Origin: Saturnia japonica
Taxonomy: Eukaryota; Arthropoda; Insecta; Lepidoptera; Saturniidae
Direction of reading: 5' to 3'
DNA length: 64,000 bases
Assembly: GCA_033032175.1 (NCBI GenBank)
Contig: CM065318.1
Coordinates: 15,872,001 to 15,936,000, forward strand
In this document: positions 21,449 through 33,189 of the stretch, piece by piece
Numbering within the stretch: position 1 is the stretch's first letter
Layout of the letters: every line of letters begins with the position of its first letter
The notes under the pieces: model-generated
The model's input: only the letters and a program-made list of their open reading frames with translations
Told to the model about the DNA's origin: nothing
Databases searched by the model: none
Made by a program: the position numbers and the translations under genes

Positions 21449-22330
21449 GCCGGGTTCTTGTATATATACTCAATTATTCGGTTAATTTCTATATCGCGAT
21501 GTAGGATGTCAGTTGTGGCGGAGATACCGCTATGTGTAGGATGCGTTAGTTGTGGCGAGAGATGTCGCTACACATATTTTAAGAATGGTAGAACGATTTG
21601 GTCCCAAAGCATCAGTGTTTTTACAGTGCAAAATTCAATTGAAATCAAAAACGACAATTTTTAACAAAGAAGAAAACTAACTTCAATGTTTTAGTAAATT
21701 TCCCTTGTGTATCTTCGGATTTCAAAGTCCAATAACAATGAAATTAAAATTCGACCACCCTTGAGGTATCCCCTACCCAACAAAAAAATAATCATCCAAA
21801 TCGGTTCATAAACAAAGAAGTTATGGCTGAAAATCCATTTATATATATAAATATATTTTCGAATTCAGAAAGTCATTTGTTGAAGTCTGTTAAAACTTTA
21901 GTGAAATATCAAAACTATTTTAAATTGAAAATTTGCATGAAAGGATGGTTTATGAAAAGAATTTTATTACAATCTGTATGATGGTCGCGACCCCTACCAC
22001 TCCGCTTGATTGCTGGATATACTGGATGATATTTTATCCTATATAACAAAAATCATATCGATATTCCGACTTTCGGTGTATATGTCCCTAATTTTTAAAT
22101 CCTGAACCTTGTGCGTCTCCAGAACAGCCGGTCTGACCCGCCGCATTAGATTTTTCATATCAAACCACTGGGAGATTCCAAAACGCCATAAATTAAAACA
22201 GATAACCATGTACATGGTGGTGAAACCCAATCAGGTAAAAATCTCTATCACCCCGTTGTTTATAAATATATCCACCATAATCATTATTGGCCTTTTTCAT
22301 CTATATCAGACGATTTAAGCAGTGTCTCTG
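21449..22330. other. Intron 8 middle part, with dispersed repeat
   Basis: 21680-21890 is a minus-type copy of a dispersed repeat recognised by aaatcggttcataaacaaag and aagttatggctga; relatives are at 25895, 30700, 37370 and in 56880-56960. The rest is unassigned. Confidence 0.45.
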
Positions 22331-22740
22331 GGAACACTTCCTTTCATGGCTGTACAAGCTATTTCCACACAGCTAGGCTGTCGTGGGTGAAATCACCTCT
22401 TCACTGATATACTGCATCGCCTTGGACATACTTTTGGAAGTACAGGGTTCCCCAAGATCTGCTCGGGTGGCACCAACTGAGCCCGCAGGAACGAAATGTC
22501 GATACCTGTGACGTCGGATCAGCTGCAAAGATCTGTCGCACATTCAAGTTACACCCAAATCACGTGTAACGAAGGGACCCACACTGGGTTTGTTTCGGAG
22601 TTCCCCATCTCCATGTGTACTTAGGCTAAACAGTCTGCCTGAGTCCGCAATTCACATAGCGTATCTATGATGAGTTGGCTTTTGCACCGAAACAGACTGT
22701 GGTGGTACAAAGATAAGAATAAAATAAACGGAGATTTGAA
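22331..22740. other. GC-richer unidentified segment in intron 8
   Basis: About 400 bp of clearly less AT-rich DNA (ccccaagatctgctcgggtg, gacgtcggatcagctgc). No frame is open for long and I do not recognise it. A decayed transposon coding segment is possible. Confidence 0.35.
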
Positions 22741-23431
22741 GAACGACAGAAATATTAAGGATATAGGATACTAATGTTACGTAGCTCGAGGAGGTCGGGG
22801 TCACATACCCGAGCAGTCATCTAACTTTACTGGATTGGAAAATGCTCACGCATACCCTCTGACTACGTAATATATTCGTACGTACATACTATACATATAT
22901 TATCTGAATAATTCAATCAGATACCTTTAACGGTTCAAAAGGTAACAACGCTTAAAGTATGATGGACAACACAGGCTTAACAATAGAGTTCCTTATCTGG
23001 AGAATAGAATCCTAAAACGTTAAGGTTTATAGTTATGCTTCTAAATCCAAATCAATGAATTCATGTATAATAGGCAACATAGAAACCAGTACTTCTTACA
23101 TACAACAATTATCATGTAATACCTACATTCTGTAAATGTCCGTACAAAGCCTCTTCCCGAGGGAAGTTACGATCCTAATCACCTTACCGACCCATGATAA
23201 ATTGGCAATTTGAAACGTCGAGGAATCTGACTAATTAAGAAAGCTCATCTTCGCAACACACCATCCATCTCGTGGTTGATCGAGCTTCATATTTTAATTT
23301 CCTTTTTATCATCATTGACCTTTATCAACCTACTGTTGGATATACGCCCATCCTAATAATATAATATGCCATTCTTCTGGCAAGTAATTATTTTCATAAA
23401 ACGCCTAATAATTCTATGTTTTTTTTTTCAG
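22741..23431 (+). other. Intron 8, 3' part
   Basis: AT-rich, ending in a strong acceptor (ten T's and cag at 23431). Nothing else recognised. Confidence 0.4.
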
Positions 23432-23472
23432 GTGTAACATTGATATCGTTATTTTTACCAGCGAAGAAGTGA
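23432..23472 (+). CDS. SV2-like transporter, last exon (exon 9)
   Basis: In phase with exon 8 this reads CVTLISLFLPAKK and then TGA at 23470-23472. It finishes helix 12 and leaves a very short Lys-rich tail, a normal end for SV2-like transporters. The stop overlaps a perfect donor string, gtgagt at 23469-23474, so continuation into a further exon is possible. I favour termination because helix 12 is complete and AATAAA follows at 23518. Confidence 0.75.
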
Positions 23473-23517
23473 GTTTACAAGTCCTTGTATTGCCTGAGGT
23501 TATACATTTTTTATTCT

Positions 23518-23523
23518 AATAAA
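23518..23523 (+). terminator. Putative polyadenylation signal of the transporter gene
   Basis: AATAAA 46 bases after the TGA stop, followed by T-rich DNA. AATAAA is frequent in AT-rich DNA, so position is the only support. Confidence 0.45.
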
Positions 23524-23529
23524 ATTTTT

Positions 23530-24430
23530 AAAAAAGTTTCAACTATTTTGTATTATTTTTACTCATTTCATAAATTAGGTTTGCCATGTAAATATATATT
23601 CAAGCTATGATAGTTATCTTTTTTGGTTCTGGTTTTCAAAAATATCACTGATCAATTAGTAAACATTACTTCAATTTAAGAAGCAACTATTAATCGAAAC
23701 AATTGGTTTAGCTATTAGTTTACAGTGTTAGGATTATATAACCAAAATTTTACAGTTTGTGTCAATAATTAATTGATAAATTGTAAACTGATTTTAATTG
23801 ACGTTAATCGTAACATTTTGGGGACTTGATTCTTAACATAATATAATTAACAAACAACTTTAAAAACAAATAAGACAATGAAAATTGTTTTCACAAATAA
23901 TTTACTAGCCAACGCTGGGAATTTATTTTTGGCGAAATAATTTCATTATTATTGCTAAGTCCCTACACACAAGTATAATGATATTTAGCCTAGAACCTTT
24001 CTCGGGTTTAATCCTAAATTAATGTTAAAACCACATTCAAATCGGTAAAGTGATGCACGTTCAAATACTGAAAAGTTATTATACAGATAAATGTAGATTA
24101 CTGTTATTAAATTATTTACTGAAAATACCACAGTGCTAAATAATAAGTGAAACACCTGATTAAGATTATAATTGCGCGTCGAATCTAAACCACAACCAAT
24201 TTAGAGTGCCCTCGCTGTTAACAGTCTAGTTTGCATACCTTTGAAAACTACATCTTTCCTTTTGTACCTATTATTGTATAAAACTTATTTATTTTTGGGA
24301 GCACAATTTCACACATGGCCATTTAATTACAAACTAAGCATAGCTTGTATTATGTTAACTGAACAAACTAATATACTTAGGTACATATTTATAAATGTCA
24401 TTTAGATACATATCTGACAATTATTATTAT
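23530..24430. other. Downstream intergenic DNA
   Basis: AT-rich. At about 24300-24360 lies a piece (cacaatttcacac ... cttgtattatgttaac) shared with 12091-12148. No gene was seen. Confidence 0.4.
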
Positions 24431-24545
24431 GCTCGTTAAATAAATTTGGGTTATTTGTGGGAATCGTACCTACGACTCTAAAGTAACGAACGCTTTCTAC
24501 CGTTGCAAACAAGGTATCTCTACATCTCTTCTTTTGTGCATGCAA
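24430..24545 (-). repeat. tRNA-like SINE head (minus strand, decayed)
   Basis: On the minus strand, gatacc...acggtag and gtcgtaggtacgattccc resemble a tRNA-like head with a decayed B box. The pair with the shared piece at 24300 repeats the arrangement seen at 12091 and 12535. Confidence 0.4.
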
Positions 24546-25374
24546 TACGCAAAAAGTACTAAAAAATTTGACCAATATTTTTTTTGTTTTACTCCATAGA
24601 TACAAGAAAAAGTTGAAAAAAATAAACTAAACAAAATTATAATGCGAGTGTAAAAGTAAACGTTGGAAGAGGAACGTTGATCAAATCGGGAATGTTCTGA
24701 GGAAAGGTAAAAACAAGTGTAGCCGCGGGCACACCTAATTATTTCAATAAAATGATTCATTTTAGTGGTAATTTTACGAAACACATTTCCGATAAACGAA
24801 CGAAACCGTTTTAATTTTAAACTACATAATATAACCCCAAGCCTTTATATAATATTACTGCACGTCAATTTACTTTGAAATAACTAAGCAAAAGTTACAA
24901 GTGAATTCCACAACTCGAGTACTACACTAGCTTGGGTATTTATCAAAGCTGAAATTTCAGTCGTAAGTTGCGTCGAACTTAGCTTTTGCATGTCAAATAA
25001 TAAACTTAGTTTTGTCCGAAAAGTTTGCTTTTGACACGGGTCTGTGACCGACTACCGAGGTCGGCTTTTAGAATTTATGTGTTTATTCAAGCGTCCTCTT
25101 TTATGAGTTTAAAAATATTTGCCTCAATAATATAAATAATCCGTCCCATACGCTTCAAGCGACTTTACTGTTAAATTCAATTTATCATAATTTATACATT
25201 ACGATGACCATAATAGCAATTATACGCCTAAAAACTGGTACATTAAAGAGATTTTAATAAAACACATAATAAAAACCTATCACCCGTAGTTAATACAATA
25301 TAACTACGAGATGTTTTTATTTTAAATAAAAAACAACTTTGTGTTGTCATACTACGGTGAGTTCTCATCATACA
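24546..25374. other. Intergenic AT-rich DNA
   Basis: gccgcgggcacacctaatt at about 24722 looks like the GC-rich end of a dispersed repeat. Nothing else supported. Confidence 0.35.
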
Positions 25375-25455
25375 TATGTTGGTTATATGCAGGGATCGAA
25401 CCCGCCACCTCTTAGCTCAATCATAGTGATTACCACCACTTCACCACGAGGCCTG
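25375..25455 (-). repeat. tRNA-like SINE head, family C (minus strand)
   Basis: The minus strand gives aggcctcgtggtgaagtggt (A-box-like) and gcgggttcgatccctgc (good B box), about 45 nt apart. Same family as 12535-12612. Confidence 0.6.
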
Positions 25456-25894
25456 TAAATAATTGCAATTGCACGTGTATGTATACATATTATATTGGAA
25501 ATGAGCAAGAAAAAAGAAACTACTGCTTGTTTAAACGTTATAAAAATTTACGTTCTGTTTTTGACTATGATTATGGATTTTGGCGGTAACTTTGTTAATT
25601 GTTTGTAACATATATTTCAAAATGAATTCTACCGAAATACAAAATTTTATCAAAATCGATTTAGGATAATTTTTTTTTTTTTGAGATCAGTGTCGTATAT
25701 AATGTCTATCACAAACTTTAAAAAAATTGCAATTAAAAACATAACTACAGATTTATTTAGATAGAGTTTATTATAACGGTATTAATTATATAAGAGAAAC
25801 AAACTAAATCATTCTCACATAATGATACAATGTTTGATTCATGATAAAACAGACTAAACTAACAGACTTAAAAAAAAAAGGATCTCTATTCGAT

Positions 25895-26070
25895 TGTTTT
25901 TTTTTTTGCATAACTTGCTATAACTTCTTTGATTATGAACCGATCTAGATAATTCGTTTTTCGTTGAAAAGGAGCTACCTCAATATTGTTCTCATTTTAA
26001 TTTCATTCTCATAAGACATTCGACTTCGAAGATACACCACGAAACTCCTCAAAATCAAAGAAGTTGTTTC
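25895..26070 (+). repeat. Dispersed repeat, atgaaccgat family
   Basis: Shares aacttctttgattatgaacc, aaggagctacctcaa, and cttcgaagatacacc with copies at 30700-30960 and 37370-37690; reverse relatives are at 21680-21890, 51280-51350 and 56490-56600. Confidence 0.5.
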
Positions 26071-26929
26071 TCTTTTTTGGTAAAAATTGTCTTGTAACAT
26101 TATCCACTCTTAAGTATACTACAATCACTGTTAAGATTCAGTGTAAAAAGCCCTATAAAGCCTACTTGATATCTAAGAAACCTACAATGAAATTGAATGA
26201 AACTCCTTGTTTAAAAAAGTAAACAAAATAAACCGTTCAGATTTTTCCCGAATTCATCAGTATAATAACACAAACGACTCAATTACCTAAAGTAGTTGAG
26301 AATAAACAAAGCCGTTATGATGAATATAAACCAATTGATTTACCATAAACATCTTATCTAAGTTACTATTTGTGTTCACGTTCTTTTACTGTCATAAACA
26401 TGTTATCAAAAAAATAAATGTATTGAAGTAAAAATACATTCTTATCGATATTGTACAATATAAAAGGATAACTGACTGGCACACAACACATATCAATATA
26501 CAGCCCAAACTTCTGGGACTAGGACTATGAAAATTTTCATGTGGGTTCATTTTACACTGTAAATAAGCACTAAGGAAGGACTTTTGGAAATTTTGTCCCT
26601 AAGTTGATGAAAAGGGGCATGAAAGTTTGTATGAAAATCTGTCATCTTTGAAGATAGATCTATGAAAATTGGTATTTTGCTATTTAGTTAATAATGGGAC
26701 ATACCGTGGGGTATAACTATAAGGCTAGCGAAGCCACGGGCAAAGTGCTAATTATATGATTACTTTTTGTGTTGAAAACACTGCATACAAGTGATATTGT
26801 AAAGCTTAAAATTTACCATCAGCGCCGTCCGTAATGCTCCATCAGCTATACTTTAGATCAGATCTGCCTAGTGTCTTTTTTAAATTATCTTTTTACAAGT
26901 TTACGTTACGGTCACAGTCTCATCTAAAT
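26071..26929. other. Intergenic AT-rich DNA
   Basis: Contains gtggggtataactataagg and gctagcgaagccacgggc at about 26710-26740, a repeat edge. No gene recognised. Confidence 0.35.
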
Positions 26930-27175
26930 TTAAGTGACGATGTGGCCCAAGATGGTGACATGCTAAGCCTAGTGGGGGAAGTAGCTCTTAAGTTCTGCTA
27001 CTGGAATAAATATATTGATGCTAGGTGACAGTTTTTAACTTGAGGGGCATTAGAAAATACTCTATCACCATGCAATGGTTTCATAATGATGTTTCCTTCA
27101 TCGAAAGCTCAGGCACATTGCAGGGACTCGAACTCCCACTGTCTGTACATGTTATCACTGAACCATCATTTCTTC
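26930..27175 (-). repeat. tRNA-derived SINE, family A (minus strand)
   Basis: Minus-strand order: atgatggttcagtgata head, gggagttcgagtccctgc (excellent B box), then the body with a decayed middle, ending in the family string tgtcaccatcttgggcc. Short open frames here are by-products. Confidence 0.6.
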
Positions 27176-28154
27176 AAGTGCCATTACCATCAGTATGTTA
27201 CAATAATCCTAATTCGCCGCTAATATTAGTTGCTGTTAAAAGTTAGCCTTTAACACGAAAATGGGCACTAACGCCTAAAATATTAATTACCTCTATTTCG
27301 GCACGAACCATAAAAGTTCACTACGTCATATTATGTTTGTCGTACTGCGAACCAGTAGAACTGCGGCAACTGGCACTGGACGTAACTTTGTCAAGCTACA
27401 AATTAAAAAGGCGTCATGGGACATCTGGTAAATATAAAAAAAAAAAAAAAATTAAACATATCTTTATATTCGCATATGAATAAAATAGAAACAATAAAAA
27501 AAATCTACTGGTATTAATTAATAAATAATCTATAGGGATAACATAAGAAACCACGCTGACACATAAACATACATGTATTATAGATTAGTGAGTGTACGTA
27601 GTATAATCTGGTGGAACTGTTATAGCCGTATGAGGTCTGTTGTATAGTGAGATCGAAAAAAAGAGATAGTAGTGCTGAGTCGGAAAGGCCCGACCATATG
27701 CGATGCTGCCCGAATGGCACGTAGCAACGTCCCATCAGAACGTTTTTACTCCCATCCAAAGATGTATATAAAAATGCAAAGTAATATTTCGTACGGTCGT
27801 AGCAGTCCGCGCTACGGTCGTAGCGCCGCTAGAGAGTGTTAGTTACGAATTCCGAACAAACAAATTATGCAAGTTTCGACTCAGTTCGTCGCCCGGAGGA
27901 TTCTAACTTTCAAGATGCGTCTGAAAACGTAAACAAGATCTAGGTTATCAAGTTAAAGTAATCTTGATAATGGAATGCACATATACAGGAATAAAGTTTT
28001 AGATATAATTGAGCTTTTAACTCAGTTTTCTATTATTATAAAAAAAAGTTTTAGCTTTCTTGAGGAATTAGATTGTATTGTAATACTATAATATATTATA
28101 TAATATTTTTTTACATAATATACATACACGAACATGATGAAACTACTGCATTAT
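27176..28154. other. Intergenic DNA, unassigned
   Basis: A minus-strand open frame at 27514-27759 has no recognisable family. tacggtcgtagc is repeated at 27792-27803 and 27813-27824. No feature with a clear border. Confidence 0.4.
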
Positions 28155-28280
28155 GGAATTACTAATGGCCGCCTGGCTAGCTACCATTCTCAAGTTTAAA
28201 GTTTGTCGCTAGGTACCTATAAATGTTCTCTAGGATTAGCGTCAGTATCAGATGAGATTGTGAGCAAACGATGACAAAAA
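28155..28280 (+). repeat. SINE family A, 3' part
   Basis: atggccgcctggctagctac and caagtttaaagtttgtcgc ... gatgagattgtg match the 3' half of the 2118 copy. Confidence 0.5.
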
Positions 28281-28607
28281 ATAAATAATAAACAAAAATC
28301 ATTAAAATTTTCGTTTTTGTTTAGATATATTAGTATATGTTAGAATATAATAAGTATATTTATACAAATCAATCTATTTTATAGTAAAAAATATAATATT
28401 AAATTGTATAAATTAGTATATTTCAAATGTATAATCAAATTAATGGGTTTCTTCGCATTGCGCTACTTAAAGTAGAGTTATTGTAGTATTCGACGAAACT
28501 GAAGATAAACACTAGAATATTCATTAAGTAGGGATTAGCTCATTTTACTATCAATAAAAAAGTATATGCTATGTTATGCTCTACTGGTATAAAGAAGTAT
28601 ATCTACA

Positions 28608-28644
28608 GTAGTAGTATAGTAGTAGTAGTAGTAGTAGTATAGTA
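28608..28644 (+). repeat. (GTA)n microsatellite
   Basis: An interrupted run of agt/gta triplets with two tatagtag interruptions. Confidence 0.8.
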
Positions 28645-29459
28645 GACGTATATCTTAAAATATTCATATATTTATTTGAGGCGTTTATTTTATATCTTTA
28701 TTTATTTTAATTCTTCATTTCTTCTTATTTTGATACCGAAAAAAGGACTTGTCAGTGTCAATGTATTTACTTTAGCCTTCGTAGTACTTTCTAATATTTA
28801 AAGGGGTCACTTCCTTGTCAGAACTAGCTGGGGAGTTTTTGTGACATCTTATAATGCATGTTTCCATTTTATATTTATAAATACACTTCAACGTATTATG
28901 CACAATAACTAAATAATATATCGTAATTTTCCACAAATATTACATAATATAGGGCCAAATAAACTATGTTAATAAATTGAAATAAAAACCATAACATGAC
29001 AGCTCAAGGTCACGCTAAAACCTACATTCTTAATTTCTAACATAAGGTCAATTTATTTTTTAAGTATTTCGCCATAATCTTACCTGATATTAAGTGATAA
29101 CACGGTAAGCCTATAAGAGACTTGCTCTCTCTTGAAGGTACCAGAACACCTAATAACTACCAATAGAATGATTTGTGACAGATTTTCAACGAAAGGATGG
29201 TATGTGATGTGGTTACTTCTAAAGGTTCAGTTCGTTATTGTATGTGAAACTACGTCAATCCACGTGGTATACGTATAAGGTAAACTAATGCTTTAGAAGC
29301 AAAGGACATTTTATCTCTGCTTTTTATATACAAGGCACCAAGGTGTTTTGCTTTTCAGTATTTCGATGTTTATGAGCTTCTTTTTGCTTTAAACTCTGGT
29401 AATGTTGCCAAGTTATAAAATACACACTTGTCCTGTGATTCCACTGAAATTTGGTGATA
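28645..29459. other. Intergenic AT-rich DNA
   Basis: The part around 28800-28870 (gtcacttccttgtcagaac, gtgacatcttataatgcatg) resembles 55770-55820 and so belongs to a dispersed repeat. No gene. Confidence 0.35.
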
Positions 29460-30025
29460 TTTAATTACAGTATAACAGACCATAAATTAGGCTCTAAGAA
29501 GGCACTTATACTTATGAAAGTCAAAACACTACAGCCGGTTCGGAAAATATCCCAGTAATCGAGATGAAATGGTAAGAAACCCGATCGGGATTACCTTTTT
29601 TTTGAACTGTACATGTGTTAATATATTAGGTACAATAATAATAATTTAGTGGATGCACTTCTAGACATCCCTAATATTTACATAATGATCCATCCTATAA
29701 TTACCTTTTAACAGTAAAACCTAACTGACATGGTCTCATATTGTAAATTGCTCGAACTGCCCGTTTTTGTAATAAAAATATGGTATCTACCTCAGCTGCT
29801 GAACCCCACAGCAAAATACTGTAAGACATTAAGCTATGAAAGTAAGCGAAGTAGTCTAACCTAGCGATGGCAATATCTGTTAACTGGCGAATTTGGCGTA
29901 CTGCGAATGCAGCAGAGCTTAATTTTCCCGCCAAGGTTGCGGGTGTACGGACCCCATTGTAATCTTGAATCAAGTAAACAACCTCGTTTATCTTTATAAC
30001 ATTTTTATAGGTTATCATCACTGGC
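29460..30025 (-). pseudogene. Jockey/CR1-type reverse transcriptase C-terminal fragment
   Basis: The minus strand (about 29720-30000) reads GKLSSAAFAVRQIRQLTDIA, YFAYFHSLMSYSILLWGSAA, IFLLQKRAVRAIYNM: the thumb/C-terminal region after the RT palm in Jockey/CR1-type proteins. Catalytic blocks are absent. The element then jumps to its 3' UTR (29460-29700), which resembles 17755-18000, so an internal deletion is likely. Confidence 0.7.
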
Positions 30026-30699
30026 TCTTTACGTCACTGTTTATTGTTCTGTTTCATTTTAACTGACTGCCGCTTTCCGTTTTTCTTTTATTGGCCTGAA
30101 GTTCAGAATTCTGGAATTATCCAAGATTATATAAATATTCTGTAACATTGAGATGGCGACTCTGAAACTATAAGAGATAGAAACATATGATGTAAAGATC
30201 CATGACATCAATTTCAAAGATAAGTAAATCTGCATTCAAAGATTTTCAAAAATTTATACACGAGTCGTGGGTAGAATTTAATATTTTTTACAAAAAAAAG
30301 GGTATTTTATTATGATAATTGTTTGCGTCTAAAATTAAAAGACAATGCTTCAATTTAATTGTTTACTTTTGAAATGTTGGATGTCGAGTTAGTAATATGT
30401 ATAGGTACAGGATATATACCTAACAATAACAAACAGTGTTCGTGAATTACCCCGTCTCGGTTACTAACCATATATTTATTTAGAACGTTTATAATGAAAT
30501 TTTAGAATTCGTTTGTCTAACATCTTATGTGCTACGAACTTAGTGAACAATTAATTAAAACAGACATAATAAATATACGAAACTTTTAATTAGTGTTACA
30601 GTGTTACATTTTCATACTTGAAAAGTTTATTTTGTAAAGACGTAATTAATTATAATAGGAATGTCCTTAAGTAATATTAATATTCATTTATTTTTCATT
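30026..30699. other. Intergenic AT-rich DNA
   Basis: Nothing recognised on either strand. Confidence 0.4.
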
Positions 30700-30960
30700 G
30701 CTTTACCTTTTTAACCGATTTACAAAAAAATACGGAGGTAACCCAATTCGAATGTTTTTTTTTATGGGTATTCAGCTTAACTTCTTTATTTATAAACCCA
30801 TTTGGATGATTATTTTTTTGTTCTATAAGGAATACCTCAAGGATGGTCCGATTTTAATTTCATTGCCATTGGATTATCAACTTCGAAGATACAGTAGGGA
30901 AAAATCATTGAAGTTAGTTTTCTTTTTTGGTAAAAATTATCTTGTTAATAATAGTAGTGT
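30700..30960 (+). repeat. Dispersed repeat, atgaaccgat family
   Basis: Shares tttaaccgatttaca, aatacggaggtaaccc, ggaatacctcaaggatgg and cttcgaagatacag with 37370-37690 and 25895-26070. The open frame across it is not a gene: the other copies are frame-broken. Confidence 0.55.
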
Positions 30961-31036
30961 ATGACCGTAAGTAACTACGAGGTGTTTTTTCTTCTTTTAG
31001 TTAGACATTAATTTAAGTATCTCGCAATGTTTAAGC

Positions 31037-31165
31037 ACCAATAGCAGTGTTCCGACAGCTGCACTTGCTTCTTTCATTAAACTTAGCGTGCTACAATCTT
31101 GGACCACATCGTCACTTAAGATCATGTGAGATTGTGGCCATAACGCTAAACCTATCAAGATTTAA
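31037..31165 (+). repeat. SINE family A, 3' part
   Basis: gtgttccgacagctgcactt and gaccacatcgtcacttaag ... ccataacgctaaacctatc match the 3' third of the 2118 copy, followed by an A run. Confidence 0.65.
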
Positions 31166-31841
31166 AAAACTTGACTACATTGGGAAACTGATGTGGAGAT
31201 TTGGAACGACGGCTGCTTTCAAAAATAATATTTAAAGGACAAAGTTGACTCGAAAGAATAGAAGGAATAAAGTTCTGTAGTAGATAAAGATGTGGTTACA
31301 CTTTTTAAATTAAACAAAAAATTGTGAATATACAATATTTTCAAAGTATACGATTAATGTGTTTCCATTACCTTGCCACAGTGGAAAGATAATTACCCGG
31401 CTGGGAAAAAGGAGGGTTATGTTTTTCGAGTGTATGTATGTATGTCTATTTCTTTTGATGATGGCTTGATGGATTTTGGCATACGAGGTATCGTTAGATT
31501 TATCTTAGTTTTAAATAACTGCGACTTAAATTTAAATGACGTAAAACAAAAATTTAATATTTCGGCTCCAAATATTAAGATAGTTAACTTCGGGGAGCGG
31601 TGAAGTATCTTTTTAAAAACTAAAACTAAAATTAATTTGGTTAAGATTTTATTAACCGTTCTATATGATGGTCGATACTAGACTGCCTTAAAACTAAACT
31701 TACTTCTACTTAATCTAAATATGCTGACCTAAAGTCTGGCCCTTTCGTGGAAACAACGGTGGGTCAGCTAAATCGTATTAGCTATGGCATGGGAGTACAT
31801 AGGTATATAACTAGATAGTAAACAGTAATTCCCTTTACTTT
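31166..31841. other. Intergenic DNA, unassigned
   Basis: Two modest open frames (31047-31235 and 31373-31603) show no family pattern. Nothing else supported. Confidence 0.35.
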
Positions 31842-33122
31842 TTAGGTTCTCCAATTTTTGATAAATCTTTTTCTGAATTTTTGAATATTTCAATTACTAA
31901 ATTCCAAAATTCTGCTGCCCGTCTCCTTGATATTAGTCCACATTATGCACTTTGCATCTTAAAATTCTGTCTTTTCGTCCCTAAATTTACATATGTGCTC
32001 CGTTGCTGCTCCTTTTGGAATCACCCAGATCTTTTGACACAAGTAGACGATTTAATCAAAATTACCTTAGAATCGATTCTTAATATGCAGCTGCACGAGC
32101 AATCTTGGACCCAAGCATCCTTACCCATCTGTGATGGTGGTTTAGGGATTCGCAAAATTTCCAGTGTCGCTTTACCAGCCTTCCTATCTTCTTTCCATAG
32201 TTCAGCAAATCTCATAAGTAAAATTTTAAGGGTATCCCCTTCATACTTTGAGATTGCTGGCTTGGAAGAAGCTAGAAACGCTTTCTTAATTGCATGCCCA
32301 GGTCAAAATTTTCCAGTTTCTCCAAATTCACAGAGGAGCTGGGACGACATAAACTGCAAATTGATTTATGACAATATTTTGAGCTGTAGTATGGGTTCGG
32401 CGCGTGCTAGGCTTTTGGCCGTGGGTGCGCATGAGGCCGGCTACTGGCTTCAAGCGTATCCTTCGTCAAATACAGGAACATTTCTTGAACCTGACACGCT
32501 CCGAATCGCAACCTGTCTACGGCTTGGGGTTCCGGTCTGCGTTCCTCATAAATGTCCCTGTGGCACTGATGTCGACAAGCTAGGACATCACGGACTGTCA
32601 TATAAAAAAAGTGCAGGCCGCTTCTCGAGACATGCCGCACTTAACGATATCATACGCCGGTCACTTGCCACCGTCAACGTTCCAAGTTTACTTAAGCCGA
32701 CTGGTATTGCAAGAGACGATGGCAAGAGACCGGACGGTATGAGTTTGGTTCCATGGAAGATGGGCCGGGTGCTAGTATGGGATGCAACCTGTTCAGACAC
32801 GCTGGCCCCTTCCCATCTACTTGGAACCAGCAACAGAGCTGGTGTGGCTTGTGAGGCGGCTGAAAAAGCTAAGACATGCAAATACAGGGGTCTGGGCTCT
32901 GAATATGATTTTGTCCCATTCGGCGTCGAGACCCTTGGCCCGTGGGGTCCTAGCGCTACAAGGCTTTTTAAGGAAATAGTAAAAAGGTTAGTCGACATCA
33001 CAGGAGACCGAAGCGCTGGCAGCTACCTCGCACAAAGAATTAGTCTAGCTATTCAAAGGGGGAACGCTGCCAGTATCTTCGGAACCTTGCCTAAAGGGAC
33101 TCCTTTTCATAATATATTTTAA
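31842..33122 (+). pseudogene. C-terminal part of a non-LTR retrotransposon protein with restriction-like nuclease signature
   Basis: An uninterrupted frame of about 427 codons from LGSPIFDKSF; the best start-like codon is a TTG at 31881, so this is a 5'-truncated piece and not a full gene. The first third has the post-RT thumb pattern (SWTQASLPICDGGLGIRKIS, ALPAFLSSFHSS). About residues 222-255 (counted from 31881) form a Cys/His cluster, CPCGTDVDKLGHHGL, followed by GRFSRHAALNDII. About 280-305 holds KRPDG ... RVLVWDATCSD, which fits a PD-(D/E)xK-type endonuclease core as in R2-like elements (inference from pattern). A helical tail ends GTPFHNIF. RT catalytic blocks are absent. AATAAA lies at 33170. 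Codon use is less AT-biased than the flanks. Confidence 0.72.
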
Positions 33123-33189
33123 TCTGTAGTTATGTATGTACATGTAATAATTATAAATGTGTATTGTGTAAATAAAGTTTTCTTAGTTT

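Noticed and set aside
27514..27759. Minus-strand open frame of 81 codons
   Set aside because: No family pattern and no splice or promoter context.
28608..28644. CRISPR-like spaced repeats
   Set aside because: A simple triplet microsatellite without spacers; eukaryotic context.
32407..33001. Minus-strand open frames inside the nuclease-like pseudogene
   Set aside because: Antisense shadows of the coding frame, low stop density caused by GC-richer codons.
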